Position numbers and translations under genes: made by a program. The notes under the pieces are model-generated. The model worked only from the letters and a program-made list of their open reading frames with translations, was not told the origin of the DNA and ran no database searches. A stretch of DNA of 62,000 bases from Lingula anatina (Eukaryota; Brachiopoda; Lingulata; Lingulida; Lingulidae). Positions 27,601 through 41,323 of the stretch are shown piece by piece. The stretch's first letter is position 1. The number at the start of each line of letters is the position of its first letter. The stretch lies in assembly GCF_001039355.2 (NCBI RefSeq), contig NW_019775480.1, positions 1-62,000 of the forward strand. Direction: 5' to 3'.

Positions 27601-30600
27601 AATAGAATTATGGGTAGCAGGCAGACAAACAGACAAACTATCAGAGACCTTTTTCATAGACCCTTCATCTGAGAAAAAACCTATTTTGTGATGAAATACA
27701 ATGACTATATTTAAGATGGTAGACCAATGCCAAGATAGCCATATGTTGCATGACTTACCAATTGGAGACAAAACCACCACGAAGCCAGAAAAGAACTATG
27801 CTTGGGTGTAACAGGAAGCATAGAAGAATGGCACTATCATTTTTCAGAATAAATTGGTTAGCAATTAAGATTTTACATATCCCCGTCAAGGACTTTAGTT
27901 GCAAATGTTGACTTCAAGAAACAGTATATGGGATTTCTATTGTCTTAGGTCTTTTTTCTCTATAGGTAGTCTGTGTTGACTTCTTAAAACATATTCTACT
28001 TTGTTTTGAATATCCTAGTTTATATTCAACCCAAAATTGCACATGTGTAGGAATAATGTGCAAAAATACACACAACAGCTTAATTGGCTTAGGCGAAGTG
28101 AAGAAGCTAATGGTCTTGAACACAGGCTTTTACAGAGTTTGGAATTCTGTACAGTAACAGTCTTTAAGTAGCTATATAATATGCTGTTCTGTTGTCAATG
28201 GTGGCTCTTTCCCTATTCCTTTCATTATCACTGGTGGACATTTTGCAATCAGAGCTCACCCACAATTATTTCTCTCCATCCAAAAAGATAAAAAAAAAAA
28301 ATCACCAATCATCTAGTTTAAAGTTTAAGAAGTACCACTAAACTTTTAAAACATAATTTTTAAAGTGCTACTTTGAAAAATAAGAATGAAGAAAAACCTT
28401 CCATTTGTTTAGTACTAAATGCCAAGAAATCAGTATATTTCTTAGAACCTTCACTAAACCTGGATCAGAGGATTTTATCTGCAAGTGATAAGATTATCTC
28501 GTAACAGATGCAATTCAGTGACATCTAAAATTCAGGCAAACCTCTACACTAAATGATTTGATTTTTTCCAGCTCAAATGACAACAGATTCCCCTTGTTCA
28601 AATAATTTTATCTGCATGCAATAAGATTATCTCATTATGGATACAATTCATTAATGTCTAAAAAACAGGCAAAACTATACATAAATAATTTGATCTTAAC
28701 TAGTTTATGTGAAAATAAGGTCCCCTGCTTCCCGACCCTGCAAATAACAGCCATTATTAAGAGAATATTTCAGCATACAAGTCAGGCAATGTCGGCACAC
28801 CAAGCTACATAATCATACTGAAATTTAATGATCTGACTACAGTTATTGTAATTTACATTCTTCTCCACTCCTTCCATACAACCACTACAAAGAACCAAAA
28901 GCATGTGCATTTCCTGGAATCTAAAGGGATTGTCCAGGTATTGAATTACACACAGCCTAGAGCCCTCCAGATAATTTGGGTTCAGTAAAATACCATGGAG
29001 TATTTGTCTGATTTGTTTGCTTGAACTACATCCCAAGACAGACATGCAAGGTAATATTACTTATTAGCTGTAACCCGACGTTACTTTAACAAAGCTATAA
29101 ACCCTGTCATAAGAATTCTGTTACAAAGCTATATTCTCTGTTAATTGTACTTCATATCCTGCTTGCAAAGCTACATTCATACTCCTTGTTAACCATTTGC
29201 TCAGTTATTCTAGGATATATTTCATGTTACTTATATCCCAACTTACAGAATTCGAATCTTTAAGTTTGATAAGAACAATTTACCCATAGCACTAAGTATG
29301 GCAAATAATACACTAATCCAGAAAATGTGAAATAAGGACACTGGCATGACATGACATATTAACCCAATAAACCTGACAACAATCAATGTCTGGTGATATT
29401 AAATAAACACTGTGGTGACCTATGTCTTGCGTCAGCTGTGAATGAATGTGCTGAAATGTGATGCTTTTGACAAAGAGAGAACAAGGGTGTGCAGCAATGG
29501 TGGGCTAACTGACTTCTCTATCACAATGCAAAACCATCTTGTAAAAACTTGTACTGCTGTTATTTCCCTCTTTCATCTCTTCACAAAACTTTGATTTTTT
29601 CCAAAATAACATTCATTACTAAAATTTCTCGCTCTTTTACTTAATATACTTATGTTTACTAAGATATTCTATTCCATACCATTTATGACTACATTTGTAT
29701 TTCGGTTCTGCAAACTTCAGCAAAGAGAAATGGTCATTAAGAAAAAAAAAATTATCCGCAAAACTCTGCTTAGAAAATGTGCCATTTTACCACTCAAACA
29801 TACTTTCAAAACATCTTAAACTGCAATGCATGTTTATAACATTTCAGGTCACTGCTTCCATGCCTATCATGGACAGAAATGGAACAAACAGAAATGTATG
29901 AAATGATTATAAGGCCAGATAAAATTGAAAAGCTACTTCATGAAGGACAACTTTCTGTAAACATGGATGAAGTCTTATTTTGTTTTTTAAACATGCAATG
30001 TTTTAGGAGCATAGCAGCTAAATTTCAGGGTAGGTCTTTGTCATAAGAAGGAGATTGTGCCAAAACCATAGTGTGGGTGATTTTTGAGTGTAAAAACAAC
30101 AGCATGAAGGTTTTTCATTAGGCCAACAGTGAATTTCTCCCCTTAAACAATAGTCTGAAGATTCATTGGTTCGAAAAATGGTAACATTTTCATTGGTTTT
30201 TTAATCAAGGGTTCAATGGTCCGAAGGTTCTATAGTGAAGATTCGGACCAATGAACCTTTGGACTATTGAACCTTCGGACTATTGCTACAGCCCCAAACA
30301 AACACATACCCAATTCAATTTTCCATTTGAATCAGAGGCGTAACCAGACCATTTAAAGTTGTACGCACAGATTTTGAAAATTCCCAGGTACCATTATATT
30401 CCGTGAAAAATACACTGAATTTATGGAGAATAATATCATGGTTGGATCAAAAAATTGTACGCACAGTGCATCCGTGCGTATGCCTGGTTACGCCCCTGTG
30501 AACAGAAAACAGGTCCAAAAAATTATGATTTTATCAAAATTAGGGTCAAGCCCACAACTTATCATTTCTGTCTAGCCTTATGTTTAATGATTTATGTTTG

Positions 30601-33600
30601 TAAATTGTGCATATACATACTCCAACCTTGCCATGGTGATTAATCCTTCAAAAATTCCTAGATCTATATTGGATCAGTATGTCTACCAAAAACAAATCAA
30701 TTTAGTATTGTGCTTAGCCAATCCAATCATAATACATAAATAATAATGTTAAGAATTATCCTACAGACAGACCCAAGTCATCCTATACCTTGAAACACTA
30801 GGTGGAGGTAATCATTAGAGTTAACAAGAATATGGTATCTTGAGATTTCATTTGTAGTTGACATTGATTCTCAGACTCAGATGAAGCATTACTTAAGGAT
30901 AAAATCAAATTCTAATACTTCATGACATTTAGTAAACACCATAGAGTTGACACATATTTCAAATGCTACTAATATTCTAAAAAGATTTGACAAAAACAAA
31001 AATGAACACATTTGTATTTGACACTAACTAGTTACATATATCATACCAGGCAACTTTTGTGGACCACATTAGGACGTAACAATTGTGGACCGTATCAGGC
31101 AACAATGGTGGATCAAATTAGGTACCAATTGTGTACTACACCTAGCAACAATCAGTGATCACATCAGGTAACAATTGTGGACAACATCAGGTAACAGTTG
31201 TGGACTACACTACGCAACAATCATGGACCACCACATCAGTTAACATTCATCGACCAAAAAAGGTAACAATTGTGGACCATATCAGCTAAAAACACCGCAC
31301 CACATCAGGGAACAACTGTGGACTAAACCTTGCAACTATTGTGGACCACATTGGGTAACAAAGTTGTACTATATCAGGTACCAGTTGTGGACCACATCAG
31401 GTTACAATCATGGACTGCATTACATAGCAATTGTGGAATACACCCTGCAAAAACTGTAGATCATATCTGAAAACAATTGTGGACCACATAAAGGAGCAAC
31501 TGCAGACCACACTAGGCAACAATTAAGCATGATTCACATCAGGTAACAATTGTTGAACATATCAGGTTACACTCATGGACCACATTAGGTAATAATCATG
31601 AACAACACAGATTAACGTTCATAGCCCACACTAGGTAACAATAATATGCTGCATCAACCGATTACAAAGGACTACAAGATGTTACACATTGGCATTGCTT
31701 TTAATTGTGGACTATACCTGGCAAAAATTGTGTACCAATCATTGACCACATCAGGTAACATTTGTGGACAGCATCAGGTAGCAATTGTGGATCACAACAG
31801 GCAACAAACATTGATCACCATATATCTATTAACAATCACTGATTACATCAACTAACAATCGTTGACCACATCAGGTAACAATCCTGGACCATATCAGGTG
31901 ACAACTGTGGACCACACTAGGTAACAACTGTGGACCATACCAGGTAACAATCACTGATCATCATATATCCATTAACAATAATGGACCATATTAGGTAACA
32001 ATTGTGGAACACACCAGGCAACAAATATGAACCACACCTGGCAACAATTGTGGACCACATCAGGCAATAATCATGGATAACACTAATTAACATTTACAGC
32101 ACACACAAGGCAGCAACCATATTTTGCATCAACCATTTACTATGGACCACACCTTGTAAAACATGGGCATTGCTTTTAACAATGTGTGAACCATGTCAGG
32201 CAAAACTTTTGTGGGCCATTTCAAGCAACAACCATGGACCTCAACATCAAAACATCTGTGGACCTCATATGGGAATAGATATGGACCACACTAAGACCTA
32301 CTATGGGAACTGCTTTAATCAACAAAAGTTGAGCACAATAGACAGCAACTTTGCAGGGGACAAATTGCAATCATACCAGGTAACAACCATGGACCACAAC
32401 AGGCAACAACTATGGACCACACCAAGCAAGAAATGTTTACCACAACAGGCAAATACTATGGGCCACACTAGGCAAAAACTACACCACACTGAGGGGTGCT
32501 GACTGTCACAACAGGTAACAAACTGGGCAATACTTTTGAAACCATCTTTAGATCACAGCAAGAAACAGCTTATACCACATCAGCCAGGCAATATTGTACA
32601 TCACATCAGATGACAGCTGCAGACCATGAGCAATTTTCATTTCCAAAAATTGCTACATTCTGAAACAGGTAGCAGAAATGCAAAAAAAAAAAACAACAAT
32701 TTTGTTTCCAAAGATACTATTATATGTACCTGAAGAATTGCTTTTTTAGAGGTTAGCAAATAACAAAAAGATACTAAAATGAAAGATACTATTGTTGCAA
32801 AAACAGGCACAAAGCTCATAGCCAGAGCTGCCTTGTTACTCTCTAGGCTACATCACTTTTAACATACCAAATACTTGCAACAGAACCAAAACATCTCTTT
32901 TTATATTTCTTTTAAAGCAAGATATATTTTGATACTATATTGCTTCAAAATGATGCAGAGAACATTCTTCTTCATTCCCCATGTCATCTTATCTATCTTG
33001 CAACATTCATTTCAAGCTGACTACAAAGAAAATTAATCCCCTTTTGGTAGGAAACAAGTGCATAGTATCATATCATTCATAAAGAGCTAGAATTATTACC
33101 TTCCTGATTCACACCAGTAAATGATAAACTACAGACTGTGGCAGACACCAACAAGGAGGGAACATGCCAATGCCTATCACAATCAATGAAATTGGACTTG
33201 CAAAATGTGTTAATGCTTTAAACAGTTTCTGGTCAATAACTCAGAGCAAAGCATCAGGTCCCTCTGCCTGGTGAAAACGCCAGATAAAACGCTAATTGAT
33301 TTCTTTTCGGACAAACTGAACTGAACAAGTATGCTAGCTATATCAGTTTCAGTTTATACTCTGAAACCCCAATGTTCTTCTATATTTGAGCTCTCTCGGT
33401 CTTTATTGTAAAAAGCATAATAAGTATGTACGTAACAACAGAACTAACAATTCCCTTTTGGATTATAAAAATGTTTTTTTTTTTTTTGCATTTTGCATCA
33501 ACATCTCTGTTTTCATTTTAGCTTTTTAAAGTCATTTTCAGTTTCATTATTCTGGAAAGATTATCAGCGCTTGTAAAAAGCCAGGTCGCCCTTCGTACAG

Positions 33601-34812
33601 CATGTGGAGTTTGCTGCGTATACCTACATACACCTTATCAACAATTCAAATTGTTCCAAGTGTCATATGGCAAGACGTAATGGCTCACTGATGCCTTTCT
33701 TTTCACAGCAGCCCCAGACCATTGTTGGTAAAAGATTATTTTAGGATGAAACTGAAATATTCAGAATTTCTCACTTCCTGGATGATATTACTACATAAGT
33801 GGATTAGAGCACATTTTGCAAAGTGCAATTTATATCATAACAAAAATAAAATCATCAATGCTGAGGAATGAGAGCTGACATAATTATGTGTAAGCTACAA
33901 CTTAGGAGTTATATTATGAAGTAGAAAGGGTAATAAAAAGGGCAATTGCCACCATTACTTATTACACCATCTTAAAAAGAAGTTGGAAGGAGTTGGGCTC
34001 TTTTGAAAAGCTAAGACCAAATAATAAGAGAGACATACCATCCCAATAGCAGACAATTACATAATGTGATTTCACAAATGTCAGATGAAAAGAAAAGAGT
34101 TACCGAAATGTCTTTATACTCACCCCTGGCAGTGTTTTCTGTTCATGTAAAGCTTGTTGAGCCTTAATTGCACTGTCCCGGTTACAGTAGGTAAGGAAGG
34201 CACAGCCTGGAATGGGAGACAGACAAATGTGACGATATCTAACATTTTATAATTACCACGCTTACACCAGTTTAACATGTAAAACTAGTCACTGACTGCC
34301 AGCATCAGATCACTTTGCATTTAGGGATAACTGAAATATGTTAATTGATTTTATTGCTTCAGGCTGTGACTTGAGGAAAAACATGAAATAACAGGCTGAG
34401 CAAACTGCTTGCCTGACTCTGAACCAAATTAACTTTCATATAACCAGATTTTTGGCATCATTGGTTACGAGCAAATCAAATGGTCCATAGGTGTTAAAAC
34501 AATTAATATAAGCCACCAAAACTGCATCTCATATTTTTTAAAGTAACGCAGTGAGTGTTAATTCCTTTCACTCTCCTTTCAATGTTCCTTTGGAAACTTC
34601 AACAGTTTTCCCTTTAATCACCAAGGCACACCATATCCACATATATCCATTCACAGAATTAAGATCCAAAAACTGGTTTTTGAGTTTTAGATTTCTAATA
34701 TTTGAGGCAATCTTGTAATGGAGAGTTGGGCCAGTGAATTTCACTCATGGCTGTAAAAAATAGAAATTAAGGATTTTAAAAAAATTTGTAGACTGCAATT
34801 CTGTGAACAGTT

Positions 34813-34884
<72 letters not shown>

Positions 34885-37800
34885 CTTTATTATATAAAGC
34901 TTTAGCACTCATTCCCTGCCTTTAAAGAAAATCTTTATGAATGAGTATATTTAATTTTGTACTTACACAAATATAATGACAAAAAGCACACAAAGCAGCT
35001 AGTTTTCATCAAATGGCCATTACTTTACACAATCTGCAGGCTACAAATATGTCATGTATCTCCCAATTACCATTAAGAGTGTCTGTAAGTATTATGTTTT
35101 TCATTATCACTCATGCCTCTGACATTTAATATGTGTCACATCAGTGCATTGAACAGCAAAATGGACTCTGAATGATGCTTTGCGAGAGGGACATTTCTGT
35201 TAATTTTTTGTTTATTTTTGGTTGTCAAATGCTTGAAGTTATTTCATTTTTTTAAAATAAAGGATTTTCAACAAGTTTTTGAATAGCTGACAAAATTAAT
35301 TTTATTCTTACAGTGTTGATCAACAACATTAAGCAATAAATAAGGGATGCGAGCCACAAATTTACAATTTCAATACAATAAAAATCTTCAATATCTATGA
35401 GAAGACGTGATGTCAGTTAACTGCTCATATAGCCTGTGAGTTCTCTTGCATGCCAATGGTTAAACAAGATGTCAATTGATTTGTCTGGACGTAATTAGTT
35501 ACTGTTGAATTGACATGATCAATTTTGATGAGATGAATATGTGCCACTCCCAATAGGAATTCTCTTGCACTCTGATTGAGTTTCAAATGAAATGAACTTT
35601 TTACTTCAACAAACAATTATTTATTCAAACAGATAGGCCTAAATTGTGTGAACAAGATGGAAAATGGCAAAAACAAACAAACAAACAAAAAACATTTTAC
35701 TTTAACTACAATGTTTAGATACAAGTCATTCATCTTTTTCAATAATTTGAATACCAAGAAAACAAAAAAACATCACATCACATATTTAGTCTCGTGTGTA
35801 TGTGTGTGTGTGCTTTTTCTATTTTAAGGAAATTAGCTGAATATTATGGAATATTGAATAAAAATCTTGGCGTGCATAGTACGACAGACTAATTAAAGCA
35901 TGGCCAGAATTGTGACTGAAACTGTACCTAGGACTTTTTTTTTTCTTTTTTATTCTAGAAGATACCTGTATATTGATTGCCTCTCTTCAGGTCATTGCAC
36001 AGCATGTTTCACAAAGTGTTATGAATCATTCACTCGTTATGTATATGTTACAGTATAAAAATAAAACTTGTGGCAGGTATAATGTGTCATGAATTTTAGA
36101 TGGAAGTAACACAATTGCTGAAGGATAATAGTTTTTTCAAGTAGACTTATTTTTGTTAAAAGAAGTTATATTTCAAGTTTCAAATTTAGTAAGTTTCCAG
36201 TCTATAATTGGTGTCTTTATATGCCACACTGCCAGCAGCAATAGCTGTGGTTGTACTTGCAATTCAAACAGGGTAAGAATACCCTACCAGGTAATGACAA
36301 ATATGCCATATGATTTTTTATGTTTTCTTGAAATTTAAATGATTGAAAAATTGATGCGTTATCCTATATAAACACAAACTGGCATAGCCACAAGTGGCAC
36401 CAGGTTTGTGGTGGTTGAAGTGGTGTGAACACTCCCAGCCAGCATCTAGTCTTGTAATGGCAGACCCATGGGGTTCACACTCACCTCTCCTGCTGGTTGT
36501 TGGTTATGTGAATGTTTCATGCCATACTGTTTCATTTTCCCCAGACACCTAGGACCATGTGACCATGTGGTTGATTTCAAGATGCTACAAACTGACAAGG
36601 GAGAAAAATAGGGCCCAGCGTTACACTTAACTTGCCTGGTTCACTTTGAGAGGTCCAACATGTTATTAAGCTATAGAGGTTTTTACTCCCTTTCACAATT
36701 GCTCCCAAAGTTTGCTTCCTGCTGTTAAGTTAGTGAAGTAAATTAATTGGTCAGATAGAGTGTGGGGGCTCCATTTAGCCATTTAGAAGTCAATGTCTTG
36801 GTCCAGTTAAGTATACTGCTCATTGTGAAAAAGGGGCCATAGCAACAGTCTGAAGGTTCATTGGTCCAAATGTTCACTACAGAACTTTTGGACCAATGAA
36901 ACCTTGATTAAAAAAACGATGAAAATGTTACCATTTTCGGACCAATGATCCTTCTGACCAGTGAACCTTCGGAATATCAAGACCCCCACGTGAAAAAGGC
37001 CTTACATGAAGCTAATCAGGACCTTTTCATTTTGGTGGGATATATTTAAGTGCCATAAAATGGATTTTCCTGGGAAGACAATGTTCCCATACTTACTAGT
37101 GGTTAATGAATCTCTTGCGACATGCAAAGTTTTTTTAAGTGTATTTTTTGCAGAAATCTCTTTAGAGATAATTTGGAGAGTATAGCCATCTATGAAGGTC
37201 CATGTGGTCCCATGGCAGGCACAGATGTCAGACTAATTGTGATATCTACTATTTTGATGGTAAAATGGAATTTTTTTATTTCTATGTGCTGTTTTCAAGG
37301 TATTTATTATGGCACTTTGAATCTCATATGAAGAGTCGTTATCCTTAGTACCAACAGATATTCACCTCTGTCGGGTGCTCTGTCCCAGTAATCTGGTTCA
37401 CTGTTTCATCATGATCATCCTTCAGCCACAGGAATAGAATGCTACAAGAGTATCACCGTCACATCAAAACTCAGTACATTTGATAATAATATTGATCTTC
37501 AACTGTGCCTTTTGGCTAAAATTTATCTCATCTGGTGATAATGATTAATTAATTCATTCATACATCTTCAAGAACAATATGTCATTCCAAAGTATTTAGT
37601 TGATATCCAAGTCTCTTTATTTGATGTACTGCATTATTTCTACCACAAGATCTCAAGATGTGATTTGTACTATGGAACATTAAGTATACCTCCCTCACGT
37701 GCAATCACACAGAGAATGGAAAATAGTGTGACAATGTTCCAGCTTTAGAATGTGACCACTTTGCCCTTCCATTTGTTCAACCATGGGATCTGACAGAAAG

Positions 37801-40800
37801 TTATGGGTATACACCCTAACTTCCATAGCTTTTTGAATGAAGATAAGAGTTGACAAATAAACTGACACTACTTTAATTCTTCAAACATGAAAAAAAAAGG
37901 TTTGTAAATAACCATTGCTTCATTTGTATTTTAATGTACACTAAATATGCATTATTATAAATTATGCTGCTTTTATATGTTAACAATAAATATGCATTAT
38001 TCTAAACTATGCTGCTTATTCATTAATGTTAAACATACATGAAAACCCCAAAACTGATAAAAGAAAGAGTATTAACATTTTCAGAGAAAATATGTCTTTC
38101 ACGGGACAATATATGATTCATGCAAATTGCATTTGGCACTTTTGTTTTGGACAAAATTAGTGGCATTTGCAGAACTTAGTTATGCTAACACTATAAGAAA
38201 AACATTCTATGTTTCACACTTGGAGGGGATTCTTAGTGCCTTTGATAGTACTTTAACTACATTTTTTCTTTTATCTTATTGTCATAGTTTTTATTTTGTT
38301 TATTTATTTATTTATTTTTTGTACAAAAACTTATTTTGCATCATGTAATTCCTGCCTTGAGAGACATATCACTCAGTGTAGTATGATGAGGAGTGAAAGA
38401 CAAAATGGATATATGCCCTGACCAATTCAGGAAACATCAAATCTACATTTGCTTTGCCAAGTCTGTGCCAATACCTTAATCAAACATGATTCATTTTGAT
38501 AAAGGGCACACTTCTGTGTTGGCAATTGATATAGATTTCTCTTGAAGGACAGATACTACACTCAATCATCATATATGTCACAAAATGGCAGTTCAGGGCT
38601 CCAAGAAAAGAAACAATGCACTGATTATTGATGACTGGTAGAAAAATATTTGACGTGGATTCTAACAAGTCAGCCTAATGTGTGACATGGATTTCTATCA
38701 ATATTTTAATTGTAATGCATTATCAAAGCCTAGCTGAATGTCGCACAGTTTAATGGACGGGTAAGGTATGTTTGATTTGCATTACTCAATAAGTTCCTCC
38801 AGGGACAGTAGAAAAGTGGCAGCCATTGTTGCCTGAGAAGTTCAAAGCTGTAGTTAGACTGATAAACATGTAGGAGTCCTCAATGGATACCAAATATCTG
38901 ACCTATATGCTCATCCATAATTTAATAATTTCACACACAGCTTTACCTCTCAGTATGTTAATGCCACCTTTTAAGAACAAAATAAATGCACCAAACACTT
39001 TATTTCGAAGCTGGAACAGTTCCCTTTTGAGACAGTAAAACTCATATGAGGCAGTTTTTATCAAAAAAATAAAAATATACATTCCTTATTTGTGTAAAAA
39101 TCAGAGAAAAGAAAAACTGGTACATTTAAGGGTCATATATGCCCATCTTAGTATTGGAGTTCAATATCTGTAGTTTAAATTAATATATCTAAAAAGGCAT
39201 AGAAAATAACTGTAACTGTAGAGGCCTCCTGTTCAGCTACTTGGTCTCCATGGTACCTTTGACACTCCAGGCATGCAGGTACCACTGGATCACTTTCTTT
39301 AACTACATCCAGCAAATGTGCCCTGGTAAAATCATCTTTCTGAATCCTATGTTCCACTTCATTAAGTCAGTCTTCAAGCAATGATCTTACTATTTAAACA
39401 GAAAAAGCCTTCCGTTTTTGTTTTTTTTTTTAATTGCAAAAACTTTTGTACAACAAATAACTTATTATATAGATTGGAACATCTGTACATTTATATACAA
39501 ATCTTCTAACAACTGGCAAACCAGATATGAGAAAACATCAAATGTAAGGGTTCTATTCTCTAATCCAGTTTTATTCAATCATATATTTCTAGTATAACAT
39601 TTGTTGTACATGGTAAACCATAAGTGGTATAAGGATCATTTGTTGAAGAACAAGTTTGAGAGATTTAACTTGGTTGCAAGATGCACAATTTAAACCCCCC
39701 AAGTTGTGAGTGAATATCATTTGTATAATATTCATTGAATCAGTAGGTTAATTGTATGAGGAGGCTTCCCTCATCACTTCATCATACTATAATTAGTAGT
39801 ATTCAATGTATTCTTTTGTAAAGCCGATGAGAACCCGACTGAACAGCAGTTTACGCTTATTGATTGGTTTTCCAAGTCTTCCTCCAACCAAGCATGAGCC
39901 TGTGCTCTAAATTTCCTACTACCTCCTCAACTAGGACTAATGACATGTTATTTAATTGCACTTTTGCATGATGGCATCCAATAAATAAAGTACAAGACTG
40001 GCTTCTTAAGTAGCACCTTAAATTATTTGGTGGTCTTGGGAGAAGTCTGCTCGCATGGCTCTAGTTCCTACTAGTAGCATATGGTTGCCAGCCATCAGAA
40101 CATTTTCTAATGGTATATATTATTAATGTACTGAGAGGAGTTGAAACCCAAGCTTGTATAGAACTTTTCCACACTCTGATACCCCCTCTGTGTGTAATTG
40201 CTCTATGGTAGTTCTGAAATATTGATGCACATAGACAGAGTGTTTTAGACCAGAATTTTGGAAAATTAAATGTTTGTAAAAGATCACTCACATCAGGCAA
40301 ATTCATGTTGTATTTAGATAATTTAAATATAACAATTTACAAATAAACAATTATACAAATAACAATTTACAGTCAAGTGCATGTCCTTCAGTCAAGTGAT
40401 GCCAACAACTTTACTATGTACTGTATATATTTATTTATTTAATTACAACTATGTTTCTATCATCATTAGTATTTTTATTAATATTATTAAATCAAATAGA
40501 ATAACATCAGTAATTATCAAAAGAATCAGACGACTACAGAACTTTGCATTAAGAGCTGGTTATCCATAATTATGTATTTATTAGTTTATATCTGTCTGAT
40601 CTGTCTGAAATGGCGAAAAGTCACAATATGATATATTTATTTCTTTATGGTTGCCATTTCTATTTCTTTTTTTCTTTTGAAAATAGGCATATAATGCAGT
40701 TACTAATTCTATTTCTTTTGACTTCTTTTACTCGTGTTGTGCATATGTTTAGCTTTGAGCTTGTCTTTTGTATGTAGTTTCATTCATATGCGAATAAAAA

Positions 40801-41244
40801 CAAAACAAAAAAATATGTACACGCTGAAATTAAAAAATGGATAAGAGTTATTGTATATGCAGTTAATCCATAAAATAAAATTTCCACCATGCTGTTGCTA
40901 ACAACATTCAGTGGCAAAAATAAAATGTGAAATATTCCAAAATTAGCAGAGATACGCCCATAGTTACTATCAAACTTGAATAGGAAGTCATATACTGGCT
41001 ATCTATGAGCTTGAAACTGACCTTTGACTTACTTTTCATGATAAACTTCACTTTGCAAATTTTCCGACCCTTATATATATATACACAATTAAAATTAATA
41101 AATAAATAAATAAACAAGAGACATGCAATAACCCCGACTCCGAGTTTCATGGGTATTTTAATTGTGTACAAATGCTCCGGACTGTTGAGCACTCAGTTCC
41201 ACACTCACGCTTGTTTTATATATATATATATAACAAGCGTGCAG

Positions 41245-41323
<79 letters not shown>

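Larger units (their letters stand above)
8968..34123 (-). other. CELF intron 2: 25 kb, noncoding with many repeats
   Basis: No exon-like sequence was recognised on either strand. It holds microsatellites (11048, 13501, 14605, 18598), two or three inverted-repeat elements, a 104-bp dimer tandem (18141), a CG-richer patch with ISRE-like motifs (20640-20910), an imperfect 130-bp duplication (28471-28697) and a 1.6-kb minisatellite (31045). The remaining stretches are AT-rich and featureless to my reading. Confidence 0.7.

Noticed and set aside
31646-32502. Repetitive open frames with MDHTRQ- or [10 protein letters not shown]-like strings
   Set aside because: They are translations of the 23-bp minisatellite; frames break in other copies and there is no start or splice context.
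31045-32627. CRISPR-like array
   Set aside because: Units are degenerate with no unique spacers of constant length, and the DNA is animal nuclear.
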